Made by a program: the position numbers and the translations under genes. The notes under the pieces were generated by a model. It was not told the origin of the DNA and did no database searches. It worked only from the letters and a program-made list of their open reading frames with translations. Source: an uncultured Pelagibacteraceae bacterium (lineage in GTDB: Bacteria > Pseudomonadota > Alphaproteobacteria > Pelagibacterales > Pelagibacteraceae). From it: a DNA stretch of 47,990 bases. The DNA is taken from contig CACKYY010000009.1 of assembly GCA_902604525.1 (NCBI GenBank), forward strand, positions 1 to 47,990, given 5' to 3'. Shown here one piece after another: positions 8,034-16,686 of the stretch (the stretch's first letter is position 1; each line of letters starts with the position of its first letter).

Positions 8034-8715
8034 CGTCAATATTGGAATTCCTAGCAAGGGAAGACTTAGGAAAGATGTTTTAAGTATTTTTAAAAAAAAT
8101 AAATTAAAACTTATCTCAGAGAGAGGAGATAGAGATTTATTTGGTTCAATAAAAGGAAGACCAAAAATTCAAGTAATTTATTTACATGCTCGTCAAATAA
8201 TTGAGAGACTATCTGATAAATCACTAGATATTGGTTTTTCAGGTTTAGATTTATTGAAAGAAAGTGAAATTAATATTCAAAAAAATATTAAAATATATAA
8301 AAAATATCCATATGGTCGTGCCTCTTTAGTTGTAGCTATTCCTGATGATTTTATTGATATTTATTCAATGTCTGATTTAGAGGAAGTAGCATTTGAATTT
8401 AAGGAAAAGAAAAATAGAAGAATAAGAGTTTCTACTAAATATCCAAACCTTACACGTGAATTTTTTTATAATAAGGGTGTTACTCAATTTTCAATTGTAA
8501 AATCAATTGGATCAACCGAAATAGAGCCTTTTACTGGAGGTTGTGAGCTAATAACTGATATTACTAGCACTGGGTCAACTCTTGCAGCAAACAATTTACG
8601 TATCATAAATGATGGTTATATTTTAAAATCTGAGCTTTGTATGCTCATTGGTAAATCTTCTTTTAAAAATCCAGGAGTAAAAAAATTAGCAAAGTTACTT
8701 TCTACGAAGTATTAA
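8023..8715 (+). CDS. hisG: ATP phosphoribosyltransferase, short form
   Basis: First step of histidine synthesis: ATP + PRPP to phosphoribosyl-ATP. The 230 residues correspond to the short HisG, which lacks the C-terminal regulatory domain and needs HisZ, found two genes upstream. Family features include the N-terminal GIPSKGRLRKDVL, the DIGFSGLDLL strand, RIRVSTKYPNLTREFF and the PRPP-binding loop region LITDITSTGSTLAANNL. It overlaps the sulfotransferase by 11 bases and appears to end the operon. Confidence 0.95.
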   Translation: MNHNVNIGIPSKGRLRKDVLSIFKKNKLKLISERGDRDLFGSIKGRPKIQVIYLHARQIIERLSDKSLDIGFSGLDLLKESEINIQKNIKIYKKYPYGRASLVVAIPDDFIDIYSMSDLEEVAFEFKEKKNRRIRVSTKYPNLTREFFYNKGVTQFSIVKSIGSTEIEPFTGGCELITDITSTGSTLAANNLRIINDGYILKSELCMLIGKSSFKNPGVKKLAKLLSTKY

Positions 8716-8829
8716 GTCTTTCCAATATATTAAAATAATCTTTATAATATCTAGATTTCTAGCGATCGCATATCCTGCAATCACAATAATAATAGAAAAT
8801 AATATTTTTAATATAAGAAATAATTCCAT
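8695..8829 (-). CDS. possible 44-residue membrane peptide
   Basis: On the minus strand, in the hisG-rmuC gap, an ATG-started frame encodes 44 residues. A hydrophobic N-terminal helix (LFLILKILFSIIIVIAGYAIA, about residues 3-23) is followed by a basic tail ending RRK. It overlaps the last 21 bases of hisG in antisense. No good Shine-Dalgarno is visible, and AT-rich DNA produces such frames by chance, so the call is tentative. The amphipathic layout (one helix then positive residues) is protein-like. Function unknown. Confidence 0.3.
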   Translation of the reverse strand: MELFLILKILFSIIIVIAGYAIARNLDIIKIILIYWKDLILRRK

Positions 8830-8893
8830 TAAATTACTTTAAATATTTAAATATATTAATCAATTTTTTACTATAAAATAAGAGTTAAGAATC

Positions 8894-9991
8894 ATGGATC
8901 TTATTTTAATAGTATTACTTGTTTTATTGCTCGGGGGAGTTTTGGCAATTCTTTACCTAATTTTAAGGCCAAAACTCAAAGACGAGAATGACAATAAAGA
9001 AGCAGAAGAAATAGTTAATTTAAAATCAGAAATAGTTACGCTTAAAGATACCTTAAATAATACTATTAATACCTCTCTTGGTACAATGTCGACATCGTTT
9101 AATAATCTCTCAACTGGGGTAACAAAAGACATGACCGAAGCTTTAACTAAAGTAGATGAAAAGGTTGGAAACTTTAACCAGCAGGTACAATTACTTAATC
9201 AAAGCCAGGAGAGTATTACTAAAATTTTAGCTGGAGTTAAAAAGTATGGAACGCTTGCTGAATTTAGCTTAGATGCTCTAATCAAAGATTTGTTGCCAGC
9301 CTCTCAATTCATGACGAATGTAAAAATGAAAGAGGATACAAGTGAAAATGTTGAATTTGCAATTAAACTTCAAGGAGATGTTTTAGTTCCAGTTGATAGT
9401 CATTTTCCAGTAGAAAAATTTAAAGCAATTACCGATGGTCATGATGCGGACGACAAAAGGGCTGTTGCTGAGGCAAGAGCAAAATTAGCAACCGCCTTTA
9501 AAGCTAAAGCTAAAAGTGTTAATGAAAAATATATTGTTCCTCCAAAGACTACAGATTTTGCAATCGTATATGCACCAACTGAAAGTCTATATAAAGAATT
9601 AACTGAATACCAAGATCCAAGCACAAAAGAATTATTAACTCAAGAATTAATGAAAAAATATAAAGTTGTAATCTGTGGACCTAATACTCTATCTGCTTAT
9701 TTGCAATCTCTTCATATGGGGTTTCAATCGTTGAAAGTTCAAAAAGGTGCAACAGAAATTTATAATCATCTTAAAACAATAAGTACAAGATTTGGTAAGC
9801 ACTTTGATAATATTATTTCTCTTAGAAAAAAATTAGAAGAAGCAATGGCAGTGGTTGATAAGTTTGGTACAGATGCTAGATCAATTACTAGAACACTCGA
9901 AAGCATTAAAGATCCAGAGCAACTTGAAAAGGCTGTTCAAACTGAAAATGTAGAAAAATTTATTGATCGTTCAAAACAAGCAAATAATTAA
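8894..9991 (+). CDS. rmuC: DNA recombination protein RmuC
   Basis: RmuC is a membrane-anchored nuclease-like protein that limits inversions at short inverted repeats. The 365 residues show an N-terminal membrane helix (about residues 3-25), a coiled-coil region (about 35-120), and a conserved C-terminal domain with VEFAIKLQGDVLVPVDSHFP, KYIVPPKTTDFAIVYAPTE and VICGPNTLSAYLQSL. It opens a cluster of DNA-processing genes with the PD-(D/E)XK nuclease and the exonuclease I-like gene. A TATAAA at 8872-8877 may be its -10. Confidence 0.93.
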   Translation: MDLILIVLLVLLLGGVLAILYLILRPKLKDENDNKEAEEIVNLKSEIVTLKDTLNNTINTSLGTMSTSFNNLSTGVTKDMTEALTKVDEKVGNFNQQVQLLNQSQESITKILAGVKKYGTLAEFSLDALIKDLLPASQFMTNVKMKEDTSENVEFAIKLQGDVLVPVDSHFPVEKFKAITDGHDADDKRAVAEARAKLATAFKAKAKSVNEKYIVPPKTTDFAIVYAPTESLYKELTEYQDPSTKELLTQELMKKYKVVICGPNTLSAYLQSLHMGFQSLKVQKGATEIYNHLKTISTRFGKHFDNIISLRKKLEEAMAVVDKFGTDARSITRTLESIKDPEQLEKAVQTENVEKFIDRSKQANN

Positions 9992-10028
9992 TTTTAATTT
10001 TTCTCCAATAAAGAATATAAGAAACTTC

Positions 10029-10715
10029 ATGCAGTGGAATAAGAAATATGATTATCCTAAATCCTCAAGAGCTACAGTAGATGGTATAAGAAGATATTTA
10101 TTAGGTGAAGCGAAACTGCCAAGCGTTACCTCAATTTTAGATGCCACAAGATCAGAGGAGGATAAGGCAGCATTAGCTAATTGGCGTGAGAGAACAGGCT
10201 ATAAAGAGGCTGAGGCAATTACAAAAGCAGCAAGTAGCAGGGGTTCCCAGATGCATAATTATTTAGAGTCATATCTTCTTGGAAGAGAAAATCTTAGTTT
10301 TTTTGATGACAATGAACAATATAAATTAATGGCAAAAGAAATTATCGAAAAAGGATTAAAAAATAGATTGGAAGAAATTTGGGGAGTTGAATGTACACTT
10401 TACTATCCAGATAAATATGCTGGTACTGCAGATTGTGTGGGAGTTTATGAGGGACGAGAAACAATAATAGATTTTAAACAGAGCAATAAACCAAAAAAAT
10501 CAGAGTATATTGACTCATGGCTTCTACAAACGAGCGCATATTCTTTGGCTCATAACATTGTGTATAACTCTAATATCACTTCTTGTGTAATTCTAGTTTG
10601 CACAGTAGATAAATTGTTCCAGGAATTTAAAATTCAAAGTCATGATTTAGTTGTTTATCAGAACTTATTTTTGGGAAGATTAAAAAAATTTAATGAGCTT
10701 TCAAATTTAGCTTAA
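10029..10715 (+). CDS. MGME1-like PD-(D/E)XK exonuclease
   Basis: A 228-residue nuclease-fold protein. It contains LPSVTSIL followed by RGSQMHNYLE (residues 71-80), GTADCVGVYEGRETIIDFK with Asp135, Asp148 and Lys150, and QTSAY. The Asp-x12-Asp-x-Lys layout equals, from memory, that of mitochondrial MGME1 (D238, D251, K253) and related phage exonucleases, so single-strand DNA exonuclease activity is likely. The frame extends to a TTG at 9963 that overlaps rmuC by 29 bases; the added residues look protein-like, so the longer form (250 residues) remains possible. It lies between rmuC and the ExoI gene, 8 bases from the latter. Confidence 0.82.
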   Translation: MQWNKKYDYPKSSRATVDGIRRYLLGEAKLPSVTSILDATRSEEDKAALANWRERTGYKEAEAITKAASSRGSQMHNYLESYLLGRENLSFFDDNEQYKLMAKEIIEKGLKNRLEEIWGVECTLYYPDKYAGTADCVGVYEGRETIIDFKQSNKPKKSEYIDSWLLQTSAYSLAHNIVYNSNITSCVILVCTVDKLFQEFKIQSHDLVVYQNLFLGRLKKFNELSNLA

Positions 10716-10723
10716 CTATTAAA

Positions 10724-12160
10724 ATGGATAAAATAGTAATATACGATACCGAAACTACAAATTCGACTATATGGGGAAGTATTATTGAGGTTGGTGCTGT
10801 AGTTGTAGATAAAAACCTTAAAGAAATTGGGAAGTTAAATATTCGTGGGCGTATGCCAGAAGGAGAAGTACCAAGTGCAAAAGCACTTCTAGTAAATTCT
10901 ACAAGTATTGATCTACTTACCAAAGGGAACTATTCACATTATGATTTTCTAGGAGCTGTCGAAAATTTCTTTTCAAAAGCAGCTCCATCTTTGTTCATGG
11001 GTTGGAGCAACCTTAATTTTGATCGTCGAATGTTTCACTTTAATTTTTTTAAAGGAAACAGATATCCATATTTAACCCACTCTTCACCTAATCAAGAGTC
11101 TGATGGACTTCATGTGGCAAGGGCTGCTCAAACTATAAACTCTGAAACTTTAAAAACTGAATTAACACCTGCAGGAAATGAAAGTTTGGCACTAGAAGCA
11201 CTTGCGCGACAACAAGGATTTGATACTACTCAACAACACACTGCTTATCACGACGCTTTTACAAGCTTAAAGATACTTAGAATTATTAAAGATCAACACA
11301 AAGATAATTGGGAAAAATTTTTAAGTACTTCAACAAAGAGCAGTGTTGAGTCACTTTTAAAAAGCCAGGGAATTTATTCGATTTTTGAGAACGTAAAAGG
11401 AAGAAATATGATGTATCTTGTTTGTACACTTCATCCAGAACATTGTTTTCATCCTGCCTATGCGTCTTGGGGATATGTTTGGGATTTACGAAGAGATCCA
11501 GAGCCTTTTTTAAATTTGTCAGTTAATGAGCTTAAAGCTAACTTGAAAAAAATTAGCCCAAAAGCATTAAGAGTATTAAAAACTAATAAGGCTCCAGTAG
11601 TTTTAGATAAAAAATTTGCATTAAAAGAAAAAGCTTATTCAGAATTAGATTTAGAAACAATTCTGAAAAGAGCAAAGTTAGTGAGAAGTAGTGAAAATTT
11701 TTGCAAAAATATTCAAATTATTAATAGGGAAGCAGCTGAAGAGAAAGCTCAAACTCAAACGCAAGAAGATTTGCTACCAGAGGAAACTTTGTATGAAAAA
11801 TTTATTCCCAACAAAGATACTGCATTATTTAAAACATGGCATAGTTCATCGTGGGAGGATAAATTAAGATTATTAGATAAGTTTCAAGACAAACGATGCA
11901 GCTGGTTTGGTCAAAAAATCATTTACCAAGAGGCACCTCATATTTTGCCTCCTGATTTATACAAAAATATTAAGAGTGAAATAGCTCGGAGAATATTAAG
12001 CAAAAACAAGGAAAAGTGGCAAACTATAGGTATGGCTTATACAGAAATTGATACATTGAGAGATCAAGCATCTAACCGAGATGATCAGGTAGAATTAAAA
12101 AAATTAGACGAAATTAATGAATTTATAATGTCCATTGAAAAAAAATATGAAATTGCCTAG
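10724..12160 (+). CDS. sbcB: exonuclease I-like 3'-5' DNA exonuclease
   Basis: A 478-residue protein of the DEDDh exonuclease family with ExoI-like architecture, which degrades single-stranded DNA 3' to 5' in recombination and mismatch repair. The first catalytic motif is IYDTETT (Asp8, Glu10). The second lies in MGWSNLNFDRRMF and the third in HTAYHDAFTSLKIL (catalytic His and Asp). The C-terminal half matches the ExoI SH3-like and helical regions in general layout. It follows the MGME1-like gene closely and is 34 bases before thioredoxin. The symbol follows the family; orthology to E. coli sbcB is probable, not proven. Confidence 0.87.
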   Translation: MDKIVIYDTETTNSTIWGSIIEVGAVVVDKNLKEIGKLNIRGRMPEGEVPSAKALLVNSTSIDLLTKGNYSHYDFLGAVENFFSKAAPSLFMGWSNLNFDRRMFHFNFFKGNRYPYLTHSSPNQESDGLHVARAAQTINSETLKTELTPAGNESLALEALARQQGFDTTQQHTAYHDAFTSLKILRIIKDQHKDNWEKFLSTSTKSSVESLLKSQGIYSIFENVKGRNMMYLVCTLHPEHCFHPAYASWGYVWDLRRDPEPFLNLSVNELKANLKKISPKALRVLKTNKAPVVLDKKFALKEKAYSELDLETILKRAKLVRSSENFCKNIQIINREAAEEKAQTQTQEDLLPEETLYEKFIPNKDTALFKTWHSSSWEDKLRLLDKFQDKRCSWFGQKIIYQEAPHILPPDLYKNIKSEIARRILSKNKEKWQTIGMAYTEIDTLRDQASNRDDQVELKKLDEINEFIMSIEKKYEIA

Positions 12161-12194
12161 TTGACTTTAAGGCTCCAATTTATAGAAAGGTTTT

Positions 12195-12512
12195 ATGCTT
12201 ATAGATTTTAAAGATGAAGATTTTGAAAGTAAAATTAAAAACGAAGATGTATCAGTAATTCAATTTTCAGCATCGTGGTGTGGTCCATGCAAAGCTCTTA
12301 AGCCAGTTATGGATAAATTGTCAGACGAATACAAAGATAAAGCAAATTTTTATATTACAGATATTGAAGATGCTGGAATTAATACAGGTTCTGCAGCTGG
12401 GATCCGTGGAGTGCCAACAGTTATTATATATAAAAAAGGACAAGAAGTTAGCCGTAAAGTTGGAGGGGTTCCAGAAAGTCATATGAAAGAATTCCTGGAC
12501 GAAAATATCTAG
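12195..12512 (+). CDS. trxA: thioredoxin
   Basis: A 105-residue cytosolic thiol-disulfide reductase with active site WCGPCK (residues 28-33) and the cis-proline loop GIRGVPTVIIY. A GAAAGG ribosome-binding site lies before the ATG. It is convergent with folC and overlaps it by 4 bases. In other alphaproteobacteria thioredoxin also sits next to folC, usually on the same strand, so the orientation here is different. Whether it is the main housekeeping thioredoxin of the genome cannot be told. Confidence 0.93.
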   Translation: MLIDFKDEDFESKIKNEDVSVIQFSASWCGPCKALKPVMDKLSDEYKDKANFYITDIEDAGINTGSAAGIRGVPTVIIYKKGQEVSRKVGGVPESHMKEFLDENI

Positions 12513-13777
12513 TTTAAATTTAGCACTTCACCAGCAAGATACAAAGACCCCGTAATCAATATTATATCGTTCTCCTTTACTGGAATTGACTTGATAGCAT
12601 CAATAATACTCTCCTTATAAGTAATGTTTTTAAAGCTATTAAGCTTGCTTTTTAATATTTTTCCTTTGATTGAATTTGGCTGATTGGGGATATCTATAGT
12701 GGTCAAGGACGAAATATTTTTAAAGTAACTCATATAATCGTTATGATCTTTGTTACTCATCATACCTAAAATAATATGTTTATTACAATTTAAACTTTCC
12801 AAATATTCATTCAAAACTTTTGCTCCTAGAGGGTTATGAGAACCATCAACAAGTAATTTATTATTTTTTACCAATTCTTTAAGTTTACCAGAATTTATTT
12901 CTTGAAGTCGTCCGATACTTTTAATTTTAGTAATACCGTCTTTTATATGTTTTTCACTAGTTTTTAAATGGTTGATTAATCTTAAGGTTGCTATTGCTGT
13001 CGAAATATTTTCAAGCTGAAATTGGCCTTTAACGTTTGGGGTTGGAAGTTTAATACTACCATTTTTATCCTCATAAAAAATAAAGCCATTTTCATTTGAT
13101 GAATAATTATAATCTTCATTAAAAAAATATTTTTTTGAAGAATTTTTTGAAATCGAATTTTTTATTTCCTTAACAATTTCAGGTGAACTTTGCTTTGCAA
13201 TGATAATATTAGAATTTACCAAAGTTGAGGTTTTTTCAAATATTATTTTTTTAGTTGTTTGTTCATTTTCAGGCAACCAATCTAAATGATCTAAACCAAT
13301 AGAAGTTACAATGCTTGCTAAATTATCTTTAAGTATATTTGTTGCATCAAAACGGTGAAACAACCCTGTTTCAATTAGATTAATATTTTCGGGGTATTTT
13401 GAGGCATTATAAAAGTAGGCTGCAGTTAATATTTCAAAAAAGGTTATTGGTTCATTGTTATTTGCTTCTTCAATTTCCTCAAAAAGAATTCCAAGATCAT
13501 CATCATTTAATTCTTCATTATTAAATACAAATCTTTCATTTATTCTCTTGATATGAGGGCTGGTATAAATATTACACTTGATATTTGTCTCTCTTAAAAT
13601 TGCGAATAAAGCCTGAATAGTTGAATATTTACCATTGGTTCCAACTACAGAAATAGCTTTTATTTTGTCCTGTGGATTTCCAAGGGTTTTACAGAGTTTC
13701 TTTATTCTATTTAAACTTAGATCTATCTCTTTAGGATGCAACTTTTGTAAGCGATTGACTATCTTCTGCAGTTTCAT
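12509..13777 (-). CDS. folC: folylpolyglutamate synthase / dihydrofolate synthase
   Basis: Adds glutamate to dihydropteroate and folates. The 422 residues contain the family N-terminus LQKLHPKEIDLSL, the P-loop VVGTNGKYST, the FEILTAAYF strand, ETGLFHRFDATN and the C-terminal VDGSHNPLGAKVL ligase motif. It is the last gene of the long minus-strand run. It begins 47 bases inside the 3' end of accD; the start is set by the conserved N-terminal motif. The stop overlaps the convergent thioredoxin gene by 4 bases. Confidence 0.94.
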   Translation of the reverse strand: MKLQKIVNRLQKLHPKEIDLSLNRIKKLCKTLGNPQDKIKAISVVGTNGKYSTIQALFAILRETNIKCNIYTSPHIKRINERFVFNNEELNDDDLGILFEEIEEANNNEPITFFEILTAAYFYNASKYPENINLIETGLFHRFDATNILKDNLASIVTSIGLDHLDWLPENEQTTKKIIFEKTSTLVNSNIIIAKQSSPEIVKEIKNSISKNSSKKYFFNEDYNYSSNENGFIFYEDKNGSIKLPTPNVKGQFQLENISTAIATLRLINHLKTSEKHIKDGITKIKSIGRLQEINSGKLKELVKNNKLLVDGSHNPLGAKVLNEYLESLNCNKHIILGMMSNKDHNDYMSYFKNISSLTTIDIPNQPNSIKGKILKSKLNSFKNITYKESIIDAIKSIPVKENDIILITGSLYLAGEVLNLN

Positions 13778-14660
13778 TTTGTTCAGAAGTTATAACAGAA
13801 TTTCGCTTTAACAATATTGATAATAGAGTTCCAATTTTAGAAGTTAGTTCTTTTCGCTCAACTATTAGGTCAACAAATCCAGTTTTTTCAACATACTCAC
13901 TCTTTTGAAAACCTTCTGGTAACTCCTCTTTAACAGTACCCTGAATAACTCTAGCGCCTGCAAATGCAATCAATGCACCAGGTTCCGCAATATTTATATC
14001 ACCCAACATCGCATAAGAGGCTGTTATTCCTCCAGCAGTAGGGTCTGTAATACAGACTAAGTAAGGTAAATCATTTTTTTTTAATTCATTAATTGCTAAA
14101 GTAGTTCTTGTCATCTGAGATAATGAAATTAAACTTTCCATCATTCTCATTCCACCACCTGCACTAATACATAAAAAAGGAGTTTTGTGTTCTATTGCAT
14201 GTTGAATTCCATATAAAAAAGCTTCACCTTCAGCAGCAGCCATTGAGGCACCTAAAAAATCAAAATCAGATGCAACTGCGGTAATTTTAATATTATCAAT
14301 AGTGCCAGAGGCAACCATCATTCCACACTCTAACCCAGTTTTTTTTCGTGCACTTTTTAATCTGTCTTTGTATGATTTAGAGTCAGTCCAATTCAATGGA
14401 TCATCTTTAGGAATAGGAGTTTTAAATATTTCATAATTATTTTTACCAAATAAAATATCAAATCTCTGTTTAGGTTTTATTCTATGGTGTTTATTACATT
14501 CAGGGCAAACCCATAAATTACTTTCTAAATCTTTTTTAAGTATTGGGCCTATGCAACATGAAGTCCAATCACTATTTGCAATATCTTCTTTTGAAGCTCT
14601 TTCTTTAATAGCTGTTTTGATTTTCTCACCAGCTTTTATTATTTTTGTAATCCAGTTCAT
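13731..14660 (-). CDS. accD: acetyl-CoA carboxylase carboxyltransferase subunit beta
   Basis: With AccA (encoded at 36.0 kb here) transfers CO2 from biotin to acetyl-CoA, the committed step of fatty acid synthesis. The 309 residues carry the crotonase-like core with SAGGGMRMMESLISL and GALIAFAGARVIQGT. The N-terminal zinc ribbon is altered: the first knuckle reads SCCIG (adjacent cysteines) where E. coli has CxxC, while the second, CPEC, is intact. It overlaps trpA by 4 bases (ATGA) and folC by 47. The trpA-accD-folC order is standard in alphaproteobacteria. Confidence 0.95.
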   Translation of the reverse strand: MNWITKIIKAGEKIKTAIKERASKEDIANSDWTSCCIGPILKKDLESNLWVCPECNKHHRIKPKQRFDILFGKNNYEIFKTPIPKDDPLNWTDSKSYKDRLKSARKKTGLECGMMVASGTIDNIKITAVASDFDFLGASMAAAEGEAFLYGIQHAIEHKTPFLCISAGGGMRMMESLISLSQMTRTTLAINELKKNDLPYLVCITDPTAGGITASYAMLGDINIAEPGALIAFAGARVIQGTVKEELPEGFQKSEYVEKTGFVDLIVERKELTSKIGTLLSILLKRNSVITSEQNETAEDSQSLTKVAS

Positions 14661-15457
14661 TTAATTTTATTTTTTAATCTTCTAACTACATTAGTAACAT
14701 TTGTGACAGCATTTTGTCTGTTTTTAATTGATTTAGATATTTCCTTACAAATCGCACTTCCCACAACCAAACCATCAGCTTTTTTGAGTGATTTAATAGT
14801 TTTTTCAGTGATTCCAAATCCAATTACAACATTTTTTGATTTGTTTTGATTTTTAATTTTGAAATAATTTTCTAAAATTTTTTTAGGGGAAACTTTTAAT
14901 TTTCCTCCTGTAGTTGATAGCATACTTATATAGTAAATCATATCATGAGAGTCTTTGATAATTTTTTTTAATCTTATATTTGATGTAGTTGGAGAAACTA
15001 ATTGTACAAAGTTGATACCTTTTCTTTTACATTTTTTAGAAAAACTTTTGTTTTCTGGATATGGTAGATCAACAACAATCAAACCATCTATTTTTGAACT
15101 TTTACATTTTTTAAGAAATTTATTTTCATCATATTGATAAATCATGTTGTAATAGCCCATTAAAATAATAGGGGTTGATTTTTTTGATAACTTAAATTCT
15201 TTGGCAATTGTAAAAACATCATTTATTTTAATTCCATTTTTAATTGCGCGATAAGCACTAGTTTGTATTTGACCACCATCTGCAATAGGAGTGTTATGTG
15301 GGAAACCCAGCTCACATATATCAGCGTGAACTGATATTGATTTAAGAATATCTAAAGATTTTTTTTTAGTATTATCACCAGCAACCGTATAAGTTAACAA
15401 TGCTGGTCTTTTAGCATTTCTTGCTTTTTTAAAAACTTCGATAATTAATGAGACCAT
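14657..15457 (-). CDS. trpA: tryptophan synthase alpha subunit
   Basis: Cleaves indole-3-glycerol phosphate to indole and glyceraldehyde 3-phosphate in a TIM barrel. The 266 residues retain the catalytic acids Glu49 (ICELG) and Asp60 (PIADG) at the E. coli numbers, plus the phosphate-binding GFGI and VVGSAI loops. The loop 2 and loop 6 regions are divergent: FPHNTP in place of the usual PFSDP, and SMLSTTGG in place of SRxGVTG. It overlaps trpB by one base (TAATG) and accD by 4, so the subunits are made together. Confidence 0.93.
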   Translation of the reverse strand: MVSLIIEVFKKARNAKRPALLTYTVAGDNTKKKSLDILKSISVHADICELGFPHNTPIADGGQIQTSAYRAIKNGIKINDVFTIAKEFKLSKKSTPIILMGYYNMIYQYDENKFLKKCKSSKIDGLIVVDLPYPENKSFSKKCKRKGINFVQLVSPTTSNIRLKKIIKDSHDMIYYISMLSTTGGKLKVSPKKILENYFKIKNQNKSKNVVIGFGITEKTIKSLKKADGLVVGSAICKEISKSIKNRQNAVTNVTNVVRRLKNKIK

Positions 15458-16686
15458 TAATTCTTACCTAATCTCTCTTTTAAAATGTCCCTATCTTTTT
15501 TTGCGTCTCCACAAGAATTTACAATTATAATTGTATCTTTACTTAGTTTGGGAGCAATTTTAATTGCTTCAGCGAATGCATGGCTAGGCTCTAAACTTGG
15601 ATTTAAGTTTTCAAACTTGGTTACCATAACGTGTGCATTTAAAGCTTCTTCATCAGTTGCAAAAGTATATCTTGCTCTTCTAGTATCTTTTAAAAAACAG
15701 TGAATAGGACTTACTCCAGGATAATCTAGTCCTGCACTTATAGATTCTGTTTCATTTATTTGACCTTCATTATCTTGGCAAACATAAGATGCAGCACCAT
15801 GTAAAACTCCAATTTTAGCATTTCTGCTTAACGGGGCCGCATGAAGCTTTGATTTTTTAGGTCCACCTGCCTCAACTCCAATCAGCTCAATTTGTTTTTT
15901 GTTAAAATCTATAAATTCACTCCAGAAGCCATAAGCTGAACTTCCACCACCCACACAATTAATTAATTTTATTTTTTTTGGGATCTTTTTGAATTCAGAT
16001 TTTAATTGTAACTTTAATTCTCTAGAGATTTGGGCTGTACTCCAACCACATATTTTAACAAATATATTTGGACCTACGGTACTTCCAACACACATGTGAG
16101 TATTATCACAATTTGATACCCAATATCTCATGCATTCACTAACTGCATCTACCAAAGTCTGACTACCAGAATACACAGGAACAATCTCTGCTCCATTTTT
16201 TTTCATTGCATCACAATTTGGTTTTTGCCTTTTTATATCCTTAGCACCCATAAAAATTTTACATTTCAAGCCAAACTTTTTCGCTGCCATACTTAGCATT
16301 TTCCCAGCATACCCCGCACCTGTGTCACCAACGATATATTTTTTACCCATAGCTTTGCAAAGTAGAGCATGCACAGTGGCGTTATATATTTTGTGAGCAC
16401 CACCATTGGCTTCAGAAACAACTTTCGCCCATATTTGAGCACCACCTAGATGGCCAGTCAAATTTTCCAGTTTTACAAAAGAAGTTGGAGATCCAATATA
16501 ATTTTTAAAATAATAGTCTCTCTTCTTAATAAATTTTTTATTTTTTCTTAATTTTTTAAATTCTTCTGTTAAATCTTCCACAGGTTTTTTTAGAGTTTCA
16601 GGAATAAAGCTTCCTCCAAATTTTCCTCCCCAAAAACCAAATTGGTCATGTTGATCAATTAATGGAATACCTTTTTTAAGTTTCAT
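15457..16686 (-). CDS. trpB: tryptophan synthase beta subunit (divergent)
   Basis: PLP enzyme that condenses indole and serine to tryptophan. The 409 residues keep the PLP lysine (GAHKIYN, Lys99), the phosphate loop CVGGGSSAYG and the SISAGLDYPGV segment. Several canonical positions differ: Asp121 replaces the catalytic Glu109 (ETGAGQHG becomes DTGAGYAG), Cys392 replaces the Ser377 that contacts the pyridine nitrogen, and KREDLNHTG is KVVSEANGG. Its place between trpF and trpA still argues that it is the working beta subunit. It overlaps trpF by 11 bases and trpA by one. Confidence 0.9.
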   Translation of the reverse strand: MKLKKGIPLIDQHDQFGFWGGKFGGSFIPETLKKPVEDLTEEFKKLRKNKKFIKKRDYYFKNYIGSPTSFVKLENLTGHLGGAQIWAKVVSEANGGAHKIYNATVHALLCKAMGKKYIVGDTGAGYAGKMLSMAAKKFGLKCKIFMGAKDIKRQKPNCDAMKKNGAEIVPVYSGSQTLVDAVSECMRYWVSNCDNTHMCVGSTVGPNIFVKICGWSTAQISRELKLQLKSEFKKIPKKIKLINCVGGGSSAYGFWSEFIDFNKKQIELIGVEAGGPKKSKLHAAPLSRNAKIGVLHGAASYVCQDNEGQINETESISAGLDYPGVSPIHCFLKDTRRARYTFATDEEALNAHVMVTKFENLNPSLEPSHAFAEAIKIAPKLSKDTIIIVNSCGDAKKDRDILKERLGKN

